This document shows positions 32,144-43,900 of a stretch of DNA of 64,000 bases, piece after piece. The number at the start of each line of letters is the position of its first letter. Position 1 is the first letter of the stretch. This stretch comes from Coniferiporia sulphurascens (taxonomy: Eukaryota > Basidiomycota > Agaricomycetes > Hymenochaetales > Hymenochaetaceae): positions 1 through 64,000 of the forward strand of contig NBBA01000025.1 in assembly GCA_002794785.1 (NCBI GenBank), read 5' to 3'. Made by a program: the position numbers and the translations under genes. Under the pieces are notes generated by a model. The model searched no databases and was not told where the DNA came from. It saw nothing but the letters and a program-made list of their open reading frames with translations.

Positions 32144-32814
32144 ATATCCAGACCCATTCAGTTACCAAGACATCGCCATTCACCATCATGCTCAGGTACA
32201 ACCCTATACCCATTCCCCCAGTGATAGAAGACATGGACCTCCCATCTCTCTCACAATGCCTGCACCTTCTCACATCCATCAGAAAAGAAGCACTCGCCGC
32301 CCATGACCTAGCCCATGCCCATATGGCACGATTTGGAGCACGAGGCTTCAAACCATTCAAACTTGGCGACAAGGTTTGGTTAGAAGCCTCCAATTTACAT
32401 TTCCCCAACCGCTCCCACAAATTGTCGCCTAAACGGGAGGGACCATTTCCCATAATTCAGGTACTATCACCCCTGAATTACCGCCTCAAGCTGCCAGAAG
32501 CATGGCGAATCCACCCCGTATTCCATGCCTCACTCCTTTCGGCTTACACAGAGACTGAGGCACATGGACCTCCATTCAGTCAACTGCCACCTGACCTGAT
32601 CGAAGACCAACAGGAATATGAAATCGAAGCCATCATTTCCCACAAAGGCGCAGGGAACAGACAGTGTTTCCTAGTCAAGTGGACCAGCTATCCTTCATCC
32701 AAAAACCAATGGCTGTCCGAAAAAGACCTTTCACATGCTCCTGATGTCCTAGAAACGTATAAAACCCTCAAAAAAATCACCTAACCAATCTTCATTCCAC
32801 CTTCACCCCACTAC

Positions 32815-33922
32815 ATGATCACCACCCACATCACCCACCACAATCATCTCTGGTACCTCGCCATTGTCATCCCCGGCAGTATCATCATCCTCATCTACGC
32901 CATCAACCTCATCACTCATCCCCAATCCACACCACCCGTCTCCCGCCTCCGCTTCCCCACAATCGCCAGCCACCATCCCGTATCCCCTCTGCTTCCTCTA
33001 CAAGCACAACAACCTGCCATCTACCAACAGGAGTTCCAACCTCGATCAACCATCCCAACCCGAGCCGACATCCTTGCGCAACTCCAATGCACCTTCCCAC
33101 AAGATTTTCCGGCTGCATCGCACATAGCCCATATCGAAATCGAGATTGAAGAGACAACCAATGAGCTATGTGCTTTTGGAGTACTGCCAGTTGACCTCCT
33201 TCTCCGCTTAGCTGATCTCCACAACCAGGCAGTCCGCCAGCATGAGCAGCTCCATCAACAACACCAACAGCAACGAGAACGACTCCAAGTACTGCCATCG
33301 CCACCAGTGTGCTACTCGGAGGTGATACCCCCAACCCCAGTGCCCGTCTATATGGCTACCCCCCCGGACCATCCTCCAGCATATCCTGGGGGCCCCGGAC
33401 TTGGACACAGACATCAACCATCTCCTCTCCACACACCCGAGAGCGAACCAGGTCAACCAGATGCGTCAACGTCTCCACACGGTGGAGGACATGCAGCGCC
33501 TGGCATGGCATGCCCAGGAGCTCACGGAGATGCTTGAGTCTTGCTTGGGTAACCTTGTGGATGACCTCCGCCTTCTGCGCAACACGGATTACGAGTCGCT
33601 TGAGGAGGAGGACATTCATACGGTACTTGTCCCTCTACACCCACAAGCTCACCTCTACCGCCCAGCCCCACGTCCTCCTCTTGTACCAACAGTGCCCGCC
33701 ACACCCGTGATCACTTGTCGCAACTCAGCCACCCAGACAAACCCGAACCCTGTCCACATCCAACTGGCATCGCAATCATCGTCCTCGTCATCCTTGCTCA
33801 CACACTGCTCGGTGTGCATGTCAACAGCACACCTGACAATGTACTGCAACCAGTACATCTGCCCATGGTGCAATGAGGCCGCCCCTGGTCACCCACCCAG
33901 CAACTGTCCCCAGCACAGATGA
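32815..33922 (+). pseudogene. Third ORF of the gypsy element: membrane segment plus two zinc knuckles
   Basis: It starts 31 bases after the pol stop. The N-terminus has a hydrophobic span at about residues 12-33 (LWYLAIVIPGSIIILIYAINL), a Pro-rich stretch, then a Gln/Glu-rich helical region (HEQLHQQHQQQRERL). The frame changes by one base at a C7 run (33359-33365), after which a second frame continues with a heptad-like segment (NQVNQMRQRLHTVEDMQRL) and Cys-rich ends CSVCMSTAHLTMYC (CX2CX4HX4C) and CPWCNEAAPGHPPSNC, stopping at 33920-33922. It would be about 369 codons. I do not recognise it. Its position after pol is where env-like genes lie in some gypsy elements, but knuckles are not env features. 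Confidence 0.65.
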
Positions 33923-34574
33923 CAGTTGACATCCCCCCCACCTCTTGCACCTGCCTCAACCCCAGATGAGAACATACTGCCACCATCCACCACACCCAGT
34001 GGAGGCAGATGTACAGTATGTATCTTGGACATCGGAGCCTGCATCCTCCTCCAGTCATATATGGACAACATCGCAGCAGGTGTTGACCGAGACGACATTG
34101 ATATGGGGTCCAACAATGACGATCTCTCCAACTAGGAGACTCTAGTCCGCAATGACAGAAAACCACTACTCCTGGGTATGACCTTAAAAGGCCCACTAGT
34201 GTGTTTCTTCTTTTTTTTATGCCCATTTCTCTGCTTGTTATCGTCTTTGTTGGCAGCTTGCCTTTTCCTTATTGTTTATTGGCCTTCACTTGGCCCTATA
34301 GGTGTCTATGACTCACAATCTGGGTTGGGGATTCTTTTTGCATCTATTTTCCACTTCCTCACCATCTCCAGACATCATACCATTAATAATGGTGGGGGAC
34401 CAGGATTAGGTATCAAAGGGCATGGTAACAAACCCTGCAATGAACCTAGCATTACACTTAAAGACCTGCTAGGCTGGCTTCTTGATATGCCTGGATTTTA
34501 TTTTCCTTTTTTTTTATGACTTGTTTCCTTTCTCTTCTTATTTTATTTTGACAATTCAGTGACTTGTCGATCCT
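33923..34574 (+). other. Gypsy 3' untranslated region
   Basis: Between the third ORF and the polypurine tract. An in-frame continuation of the third ORF (33926-34135, with RCTVCILDIGAC) is possible if the TGA at 33920 is a mutation. A hydrophobic frame at 34178-34519 has T-rich composition and no start context; I do not treat it as a gene. Confidence 0.5.
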
Positions 34575-34587
34575 AAGTGGGAGGCAA
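34575..34587 (+). other. Polypurine tract of the gypsy element
   Basis: AAGTGGGAGGCAA lies directly before the 3' LTR, the expected site for plus-strand DNA priming. One T and one C interrupt the purines. Confidence 0.7.
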
Positions 34588-35148
34588 TGTTACGTTTTTC
34601 TTTACTTTTCCCTTATTGCGCTGACTCACTTCCTATTCATCATCATCAGTCAGCGCAACTCCCCCATTCCCCTCTGTTACTCATCATGATTCGCATTACA
34701 CCATAAGATGCCATGATGATGCCATATTGCACCATCATGACGTGCTTTGCTTACTGATACCTTCACTTGTATTACCAAGACATTCCTTGGGTTTCCATGA
34801 CCTTCCATAGCCATGTAAATGACCTTATACACGACCCTACAGTAGCAAACACATAGAGTAGCATATAAGCATGTAACATAGGTAGCACAAGTCTTAAGCT
34901 TGTGCTCTTTGTTCATACAAGCCCATTATATGCACCTCACAGCCCACTGTGTGCTCTATCTAGTCATCAGCTACTTCGTCATAACCCGACTCCTCTAAAG
35001 AAGACACCGCGTACCTTCTCAATGATCAGGAAGCCCCATCGTCAATCTATCCCGTTAACCGGCATCAGGAAGCCCCATTGCCATCACCACCAGCCTCAAC
35101 AATCAGGAAGCCCCAACATCAATCACCACATAACCGTTGAGCTTAACA
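34588..35148 (+). repeat. 3' LTR of the gypsy element
   Basis: 561 bp, TGTTACG...CTTAACA. It lacks the 38-bp duplication of the 5' LTR. The TATA and AAGCTTGTGC start block are conserved. Confidence 0.95.
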
Positions 35149-35883
35149 TGGCGCCCATCTCCTCCACCTTTGGAAGGTGGGGGTCGAGATGCTTCTGGAC
35201 TCGCATCCAGGCCTCACCATTCATTTCGTGTGGTGTCCAGGTCATTCGGACGTCCCCAGGAATGAATGGGCTGACAACGAAGCCAAACTCGCCACAGAGC
35301 TCCCCCCCTTGCAACTTGCACCCTCCATACCCGCACTCAAAGAGGTAGCCACCAAGACGCTGGTCGAACGATGGACACTGTCTCTAGCCCGCCCTCTCGC
35401 CTCCACCACCAACAAGTACTTGGCAGTGCATGGCATCCCCTCTCGTCGCCCGTGGAAGCTCCTCACCCACTCCGCAAACCACCCCCGCCATCACCTCTCT
35501 GCAGTGGCACAAGTCCTCTGCCACGCTGGTCCCTATGGGGGCTACTGGCTGAGCTTCGACTCAGCCTATCGGTGCCGGCACAGCCTGATTTCCCACTGCA
35601 GGTGGCACAACCACCCACCATGGCCTGCACAGATGACCGCCCACATTCTAGGTGGGTGCACCACCTTCTGACCCTGGATTCAGCATGTATGGCCAGCCAA
35701 AACCCCCCTCCCAGTCCACCACTCAGAATGGGCTGAGGAAAACTGTACCCTGGTTCTGCGCTGCTGGCTTAGGCTGATGGGGCACCTGAATCGCCTCTCG
35801 GACAGAATCTCAGGAGCCATCCGCTTGGCTTTTGCTGTGATGGAACTCGATGGACACCCTACTGACGAGGATATGGACCTGGA
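35149..35883 (+). pseudogene. LINE ORF2 of L8, C-terminal continuation after the gypsy element
   Basis: It resumes with GAHLLHLWKVGVEMLLDS, then WCPGHSDVPRNEWADNEA and the Cys/His tail (CRWHNHPPWPAQMTAHILGGC), a TGA at about 35670, and DEDMDLD at the junction with L9. Its first five bases are the right-hand target repeat. Confidence 0.85.
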
Positions 35884-37811
35884 TTCCCCCCTACCTCATG
35901 GTCAATACTCGGAGCCATGTCCCATGGCACAGATGTACTGATGGTGGAGGTCCAATCCCAACTCACCCTCCGGGTGTGCAACTACTATGGCATGCACCCC
36001 CTGGACCAAGAGAATGCCTCCCCCCAGTACCCAGGTGAGTCCTTCCTATTCTCACTCTCCTCGGAACTGGCCACCACCCTACTCATGGCAGGTGACTTCA
36101 ACCATCACCACCACACATGGTCTGAATTCCCCGTCCCACGATGAGATGATCTGGGGGCACAACCCCTCAATGACTTTTTCCATGGGCATGGCCTGGCGCC
36201 TGCCCATCTTCCTGACTCTGACTCATGGCCTGATGGCAATCGCCGTTGGTGCCCCATTGACATGATCTGGGCCCCACCCACAGTCAACCCCGACTCTATT
36301 TTAGATTTGGCTACCTCTGACCCCTCCCCTTTGTCCGACCATGCCATCCTATGGTGGTCACTGCCATTTCTGCCCCCCCCTCCGGTCTTAAAGACCCACC
36401 GGCTGCTTCCAGCCGACAAGGAGGAATGGACCAACATCGCCTTCCCTCTACTTGAAGCAGCCTTCTGCCTCCTGGGGCTCGACACCAACGCCCTGGACAT
36501 CAAAGCTAAGGCAGTTATCGACTCTATGGTCGCCACCCTCCAGCCGTTCACCCGCCTCTCAAAACCATCGAAAACGGAAGTCCCATGGTGGTCACCACAC
36601 TGCAAGACCCTATTATCTGCCATCACGATGGCCACCACCCCCCTCCAGTGATCATCAGCTTGACGCGCCTTCAAAAGAGGTGTAAGGACAGCCAAGCACC
36701 AGTTCTATGCCAACCAGGCATCGGAAGCGGACGCCCCCAACATCTGGAACTGGGCCAAGCACAGCCTCGGCAACCGACCCACCCCCATCCCCTCGCTGAA
36801 ACAACGAGACAGCTCCTTCACCCAAACAGACAATGAGAAAGGTGAGCTCTTTCGCAAAACCTTCTTCATGCCCCTCCCACCACAGGCAGCAGCCAGCACT
36901 CCACCACCACCACCTCACCCAGCTGCCCTGCCCATACTCCTTTCGGAGCTTATGGGGGCACTGTCCGACACCTCCAACTTGTCGGCTCCGGGCCTCTCAG
37001 GAATAGGGTACCACCCCCTGAAATGGGTGGTGGACGCCTACCCCAATGAGATTCTCTCGCTTTTCAACGACTGTCTGCACTTGGGGTACCACCCTGAGTG
37101 CTGGCGGGCGGCAAAAGTAGTGATGCTCCGGAAGCCTAACAAGAAGGACCCTTTCTCACCATGCTCATACCGGCCCATCACCCTCAAGGAGACCCTAGGA
37201 AAACTCCTTGAAAAGATAATAGCTAACCGGCTCCAGTACCTTGCTAACACATGGGACTGGCTGCCACCAAACCAATATGGGGGGCATCAAGGCCATTCAG
37301 TCTACAATGCTGCCCAACCCTCTTACAGATTGTGGAATGCACCCACTCGGAGGGCCTCGTCTGCTCGGTCCTTGTGGTCGACATACAGGGCTTCTTTGAT
37401 TCAGTGCACCCACAACTCCTCCACTGATGGCTGTTGGATCTCGGTTGTGCCCCAGATATGGCCAACTGGTGCTTATCCTTCATGATGGACCGGCAGGTCA
37501 CTGTCGCCTTTGATGGCACCACCCTCCCCACTGCCCCCAAACCAGACTTCGGCACCCCCCAGGGATCGCCAGTCTCCCCCATCCTGTCAACAATTTTCAC
37601 AGGCATGGTCCTCTGGCAGTTTCACCAAGCCAGCACCACCACCCTGGCATATGTTGATGACCACTTACTTATTTGTGTAGGTCCCTCAGTGGCATCCAAC
37701 TGCTGTGCTCTCACCCATGCCTACCAACAACTTGACACCCTCTTCGGCACCATCGGTCTCAACATCAAAGCTGCCAAGATGGAGTGTCTCCACTTTCACC
37801 CCCCTTGGTGA
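35884..37811 (+). pseudogene. LINE ORF2 of L9, endonuclease and RT, stops
   Basis: Endonuclease: MAGDFNHHHHTW, IDMIWAPPTVNPDSILD, SDHAILWWSLPF. A frame change near 36144-36262 and a stop near 36651 follow, then the linker and RT N-terminus in 36868-37485 (KWVVDAYPNEIL, YRPITLKETLGKLLEK). TGA at 37425-37427 in LLH*; then RT 37434-37811 with PQGSPVSPILSTIF and AYVDDHLL. The TGA is at the same codon as in L2, L12 and L14. Confidence 0.82.
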
Positions 37812-37888
37812 TGCACCAGCTATGATGGCTGGGACACTGCTGGCATCCAGGTCAACCCTAACACCCTGATCCACCCCTCCATCCCACT
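35884..37888 (+). mobile_element. Tad1-like LINE copy L9 (endonuclease to RT)
   Basis: It starts within the endonuclease (SWSILGAMSHGTDVLMVEVQSQLTL) and runs through the linker into the RT, where the tail of minus-strand L10 interrupts it at 37889 after IHPSIPL. No 3' part is recognisable elsewhere in the window. Confidence 0.88.
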
Positions 37889-40168
37889 TTTTTTTTCTTT
37901 TTTTAAAAAATTATTCCTGCAGTATTACATAATTACAAGCTGCCCCCCCAAAGGGGGGGCCCTAACTACATAACAACAGAGGCGCCCATCATTGCGCATC
38001 GCACAAAACTGGGTGGGGGCTCTGCTCCCCAAAGGGTGCCGAAGTGTGGAGAGCCCCTATTGAGTAAGAAAGACAGAAGATGGAGGAATACATATTGCTA
38101 TGAACAAACCAAGCAGGCGAGGGCAGGCAAAGTAAGAAGCTTAGAAGTGAGAATGGGGAGGCAAGAGTGCTGGCCAGGATGTATCAGTAGGAATCTGAAA
38201 GACGGGCGCTAATCAAGAGGAAAGGGAGGGAGCATACCTGATAGCTCCAAAAGGGCTGGGTCCAAGTCCCGAGTTCATGGTCTGAGCATACATTGCATGT
38301 AGTCCTGTAGGAGGTCCAGGTCCATATCTTTGTTGGTTGGGTGGCCATCTAGGTCCATTGCAGCAAAGGAGAGCCGGATGGTGCCTGTGGCACATTTGGA
38401 GAGGCGGTTTAGGTGCCCCGTCAGCTTTAGCCAATGGCGCACAACTGGGAGGCGGTTTTCGTCAGCCCACTCTGAGTGGTGGACTGGGAGAGGGTCCCAA
38501 GGTGGCCATACGCGTTGTATCCATGGGTGGAAGGTGCTGCAGCCGCCTAGGATGTGGGCGGTCGACTGCATGGGCCAGGGGGGGTGGTTGTGCCACCTGC
38601 AATGCGAAATCAGGCCGTGCCTGCGCTGGTAAGCTGAGTCAAAGCTCAGCCAGTAGCCCCCGTAGGGACCTGTGTGACAGAGGACCTGTGCAACCGTGGA
38701 TAGCTCATTGCGGGGGTGGTCGACTGAATGCATAAGCAGCTTTCGAGGTCAGCGGGAGGGGAGCCTGTGTACCGCCAAGTATTTATCAGCGGTTGAGGCT
38801 AGGGGGCGGGCAAGCGAGAAGGTCCACTGGTCCATGAGGGTGCAGACTGCAACTTCTTTGAGCACAGAGGTGGAGGGCTTGAGGTCGGATGGAGGGAGCT
38901 CTGTCGCCAGTTTCACTTCCGTGTCAGCCCATTCATTGCTGGGGATGTCCGAGTGACCTGGGCACCAGACGAAATGAATGGTGAGTTGGGGGTACAAGTC
39001 CAGCAGAGTCTCCACACCCACTTTCCAGATGTGAAGGAGGTGGGCACCAGGAGCAGTGACCCACATGTGGAAAAGGTGGAGGGCGATCAGCAAATCAGAC
39101 AAAAAGAAAATGTCCGATGTGACACACAGTTGCGCCAGGAGGCAGCGTGCTACCCAGCTGGGGCCATGGTGAGGGAAAATTCCTCGGTGTCTGTGGCTGT
39201 GGCGCAGGTGGGGGACTCCAGTCGGCATGACCGGAGGCAAGTATGGCCGAGCAAAGCACAGATGGCCAAGCCCAACTTGTTGTCAATGTGGGAGCCATCA
39301 GTGAAGACCTGGATGTGGGGGGTGGAACCAAGTTGTCGCGCAGCTGTTACGAAAGATTTTCGTGTGTCAGTGCTAACTGGGGTGGCGGGGGTGGTAAAGC
39401 GGACCTGGCCCTGCATGAAGGCCAGAGGATCCATCCATGGGGGATGCATGTATACAGGGACCTGTTGGACCTGAGGGGCTTGGACCTGCAGAGAAAGGGA
39501 GAAAGGTCTGTTAGCTACATTTTTAAATAATTTATGGCCAATAGAGTGAGGGGTGTGCCAGAGGCACAGAGAATGGGTAGTCTTTATATATTCAAAATAG
39601 AAAGAGAGAGGGGGAACAGAGCAAAGAAAATTGGTGGAGTGGGGGGAAGCGCCTTTGAAGATGCCCAAAATCCAGCAGCAAGCCGTGTTTTGCACGGCCT
39701 GGAGGCAGTTTACCAATGTTTTTTGGCAGTGGCCATGGTACCAAACTGGCACTCCCCATGACAGGATGGAGCGAACACAAGAGGTGTACAGATGGTGGAG
39801 GAGTAGGGCCGAGATGCCATGTTGGGTGTTGCCCAGGATGCAGAGGGCAGCGAGGGTGGAGAGCCCCTTGGAATGCATGCGCTCGACATGAGGCTTGAAG
39901 GAGAGGCCTGGGTCCCACCATATCCCCAACCACCAGAGTGGAATGGAGGGGCAGATCAGGGTGTTGGGGTTGACTTGGATGCCAGTGGTGTCCCAGCCGT
40001 CATAGCCGGTGCATCACCGAGGGGGGTGAAAGTGGAGGCACTCCGTCTTGGCAGCTTCAATGTTGAGACTGATGGTGCCGAAGAGGGTGTTGAGTTGGTG
40101 GTATGCACGGGCAAGGGCGTGGCAGTTGGATGCCATGGAGGGACCTATGCAGATTAGTAAATGGTCGT

Positions 40169-40426
40169 TATTAAATAAATATAACAAACGATATAAATAT
40201 AGTACGTGGTCATAAGATCAACCACCTTACTAAGTGAACGATAACGCAACGATAATGCCATACAATATAGGAGCTAGATAGTTATAGTAGTACTAGCTCA
40301 CAGAACGTGTATATAAGGGGAGCTGGTCTTGCCCTAGAAATACATCGGTTTACGCTGATAACCCACCTTTGCCTCAACTTCACCACTGCACCTCATCATC
40401 TACGACAATGTACGTAGATTTTAAAA
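40169..40426. mobile_element. 258-bp insert of unknown class with 5-bp target duplication
   Basis: A/T-rich insert in the RT of L10, flanked by GTCGT (40164-40168 and 40427-40431). Ends are TATTAAATAA and GATTTTAAAA: neither TG...CA nor a clear inverted repeat. It has a TATATAAGG box at about 40310 followed by GGGAGCTGGTC, so it may be a short LTR read on the plus strand. No coding capacity. No second copy in the window. Confidence 0.6.
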
Positions 40427-40908
40427 GTCGTCAACATATGCCAGGGCGGTGGTGCCGGCTTGGTGAAAGTGCCAGAGGACCACCCCTGCAAATATAGTTG
40501 ACAGAATGGGGGAGACTGGGGATCCCTGGGGGGTGCTGAGGTCGGGTTTGGGGGTGGTAGGGAGGGTGGTGCCATCGAATGCGATGGCAACCTGCCAGTC
40601 CGTCATGAAGGACAGGCACCAGTTGGCCATGTCTGGTGTGCAACCGAGGTCCAACAGTTGTTGGTGGAGGAGCTGGGGGTGCACTGAGTCGAAGAAACCC
40701 TGAATGTCGACTGCTAAGACTGAACAGATGAGGCCTTCTGAGTGAGCGTGCTCTGCAATCTGTAGAAGGTGTTGGGCAGTGTTGTAGACCGAATGGCCTT
40801 GGCGCCCCCCGTATTGGTTGGGTGGCAGCTAGCCCCTCATGTTAGCGAGGAACTGGAGCCAGTTAGCAATTATCTTTTCAAGGAGTTTCCCTAAGGTCTC
40901 CTTGAGGG

Positions 40909-43900
40909 TTTTTTTTATTTTTTAATTATTATTCCTGCAGTATTACATAATTACAAACTGCCCCCCCAAAGGGGGGGCCCTAACTACATAACAACAGAGG
41001 CGCCTGTCATTGCACATCGCACAAAACTGGGCGGGGGTTCTGCTCCCTGAAGGGTGCTGAAGTGTGGAGAGCCCCTATTTAGTGAAAAACAACTCGAGAG
41101 GGAGGAATACATATCGCTACGAACCAACCGGGCGGTTGAGGGCAGGTTAAGGTAAGAAGCTTAGAAGTGGAAAGGGAGGGCGAGAGTGCCGGCCGAGACG
41201 TATCATGGGGAATCCGAAAGGCAGGCTTTAGTCAGATGGAAAAGGGGGGAGTGTACCTGCTAGCTCCAAAAGGGCTGGGTCCGAGTCCCGGGTTCATGGT
41301 CTAAGCATACAGTGCATGTATTCCCTTAGGAGGTTCACATCCATATCTTCATCAGTAGGGTGGCCGTCCAGGTCCATCGCGGTGAAAGCTAGCCGGATGG
41401 CACCCGTGGCGCAGTCAGAGAGGTGGTTAAGATGCCCTGTCAGTTTTAGCCAGCGGCGCAAAACCAGGAGGTGGTTTTCGTCAGCCCACTCTGAGTGGTG
41501 GACTGGGAGAGGGTCTCGAGGTGGCCACACACGTTGTATCCATGGATGGAAGGTGCTGCAGCCGCCGAGGATGTGGGCGGTCGACTGCGCAGGCCAGGGG
41601 GGGTGGTTGTGCCATCTGCAGTGTGAGATCAAGCTGTGCCTGCGGCGGTAGGCTGAGTCAAAGCTCAGCCAGTATCCCCCATAGGGACCAGCACGGCAGA
41701 GGACCTGGGTGACTGCTGATAGCTCACTGCATGGGTGGTCGACCAAATGCATGAGGAGCTTTTGAGGCCGGTGTGAGGGTAGGCCGTGGACTGCCAAGTA
41801 TTTGTCAGCGGTCAAGGCTAGGGGGCGGGCTAGAGAGAGTGTCCATCATTCCATTAGAGTTCAGACAGTGTCTTCTTTTAGTGTGGAGGTGGAGGGTTTA
41901 AGGTCGGATGGAGGGAGCTCAGTCACCAGCTTGGCTTCCATGTCAGCCCATTCATTTCCGGGGATGTCCAAGTGGCCGGGGCACCATACGAAATGGACAG
42001 TGAGTTGGGGGTATGAGTCTAGCAGAGTCTCCACACCCGCTTTCCAAATGTGGAGGAGGTGGGCACCAGGGGCGGCGGCCCAGGTACGGAAGAGGTGGAG
42101 TGTGGTCAGCGAATCGGACAGGAAGAAGATGTCTGATGCGATGCACAATTGTGCTGGGAGGTGGCATGCTACCCAGCCCGGGGCCGTGGCGAGGGAGAAT
42201 TCCTCGGCGTCCGTGGCTGTGGCACAGGTGGGGGACTCCAGTTGTCGGGACCGGAGTCGGGTTTGGCCAAGCATGGCGCAGATGGCCGAGCCCAACTTAT
42301 TGTCAATGCGGGAGCCATCCGTGAACACTTGTATGTGTGGGGTGAGACCTAGTTGGTGTGCGGCAGTCACGAATGACTTCCGGGTGTCAGCGCTGACTGG
42401 GGTGATGGGGGTGGTGAAGCGAACTCGGCCCTTTGTAAAGGCCAGTGGGTCCTTCCATGGGGGATGCGTGTATGCTGGGACCTGTTGAACCCGGGGGGCT
42501 CGGACCTGCAAAGAAAGTGAGAAAGGTCTATTAGCTACATTTTTAAAAAGTTTTTGGCCAATAGAGTGAGGGGTTTGCCATAGGTGTAGAGAATGGGTTG
42601 TCTTTATATATTCGAAATAGAAAGAAAGAGGGGGGACAGAGCAGAGAAAATTTGTAGAAACAGGGGAGGCGCCTTTAAAGACACCTAAGATCCACCTGCA
42701 AGCCGTGTTCTGCATGGCCTGTAGGCCAGAATTAAGAGCGCCCTTGCAGGACTCAAACAACACATGTACCTTCCTCGGGATATGCAGCCGACCAAAACTG
42801 CTCCCACTGTCCTCTATGACATATGGGCGCTATATTGGAGCACTAGGGTAAGGCATGCCGCACCAGGAGGCCATCCCAAGTGAGGGTCGCGGCACCATAG
42901 GCACTACCCCACCCATCTGGAACAACCCCCCTACCCTACACATTCCCTCCCCAACCATAGAGGTCCTGTAGAGTACCGTTGCACTTCTGGGAATCAACTT
43001 AAGCCCATAGTGGGAATTACCCCCACACGAACCGATGGAGGATTTAGTCCTCTGGAGCCACTATGGGGGACTATCCCACAGCGCTACGGCCCGAGACACT
43101 ACACTTCAGCGCACTGGGATGCCGACACACACTCCATGCAGGCCCTTTCCCGTGCCCTGGCACGCGCTTCAGAAACAGCCATTACAGCTGGAATACTCAG
43201 GAACCGAGGTCATGGGACAAGCGCCCAGTCAACCCCCAGCCCCTGCTTCTGGATCCATGATCGTACCAGGATCTCCGTCTCGCATACTCGACCCTGGTGG
43301 CAAAGCCGTCCCAGGGAGTAGAGGATACTAACCACCTCAAGAGGGTCCGACCCACCCAAGAGGCCCATGGTGCCCTGTCGCTTTTCAGCATCGGGTGGTT
43401 CTTACCACCATGCCATGTGTTATGAGCCCCTATCTCCTTTTAGCACTAGGTGCCATCATCAGAGACCCTTTCGGGAATTTGGGGGGGCAGTTTTTGATTT
43501 GTCATGCCAGGGACACAACGCGGGCCCCGAGGTGCCCAGGAGGGTATTGCTCAGCACCTGAAGGTGCGATCCGAGTTTCCCCAAACCGAGATCTCCCGAC
43601 TGAAGTCACCCGCTGCGAGGCAGGGGGTTTCCCCCCCCCCCTGTGAGGACGTTAATGTCATGTCCCCCCCCGCTGAGCCCACATACCATGCAGGCCCAAC
43701 GAGCATGCCACCCCGAGAGGGCAGCACAGACGCCAGAAGGATACAGGCTCACTGAGGATCCAACCAGAAGCAATGTTTTCGACGGGTTGCCAAGACCGCT
43801 GGCAAGCTCCGTGCCCGTTCCCCGCCGCGTTACAGTGACCGATGACCAACCCCAGCGCACTAGGGTGAGTCGGAAACTTCTCTCGTACGATGCCCAGTCC

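Larger units (their letters stand above)
26826..32784 (+). pseudogene. Gypsy pol: protease, RT, RNase H, integrase, chromodomain
   Basis: The polyprotein matures, copies and integrates the element. Protease: LIDSGAEGQF, catalytic Asp at 26925. [21 protein letters not shown], then [12 protein letters not shown] and YMDD at 28414-28425. RNase H: LETDTSKVASGAIL near 28855. Integrase: HPGLFK...H...CAAC zinc site (about 30080-30180), catalytic Asp in LMDFITDLP, SDRGPQF, and Glu in DGQTEHANQEVE. The chromodomain follows a GPF/Y-type module: EYEIEAIISHKG...FLVKWTSY...WLSEKDL near 32617-32730. Insertions: solo LTRs 27100-27659 and 29378-29937, and the LTR-like element 30668-32143. Stops are TGA at 28465-28467 and TGA at 29212-29214. 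Confidence 0.93.
24857..35148 (+). mobile_element. Near-complete Ty3/gypsy chromovirus with three nested insertions
   Basis: 10,292 bp with LTRs at 24857-25451 and 34588-35148 and TGGCG target repeats. Removing the two solo LTRs and the LTR-like element (with one target copy each) leaves about 7.7 kb. Order: LTR, primer-binding site, gag, -1 frameshift signal, protease, RT, RNase H, integrase, chromodomain, third ORF, polypurine tract, LTR. Apart from in-frame stops, pol stays in one frame across all three nested insertions. The two LTRs differ at many sites, mostly C/T and G/A, so the insertion is not recent. Confidence 0.95.
23421..35883 (+). mobile_element. Diverged LINE copy L8, split by the gypsy element
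   Basis: The left part 23421-24856 and right part 35149-35883 join exactly across the gypsy insertion (TGGCG repeats at 24852-24856 and 35149-35153). It is a separate subfamily (LLELQCPPDM, IGCKRFRTITNRP). It starts in the RT and ends at about 35883, where the sequence passes without a 3' UTR into the endonuclease of L9. Confidence 0.9.

Noticed and set aside
34178..34519. A hydrophobic 113-codon frame before the gypsy 3' LTR
   Set aside because: T-rich 3' untranslated sequence easily gives Phe/Leu-rich frames; there is no homologous copy to compare and no link to the third ORF.
43010..43331. Short plus-strand frames in the first module copy (for example 98 and 103 codons)
   Set aside because: They are opposite to the module's inferred transcription direction and not matched as protein in the second copy.
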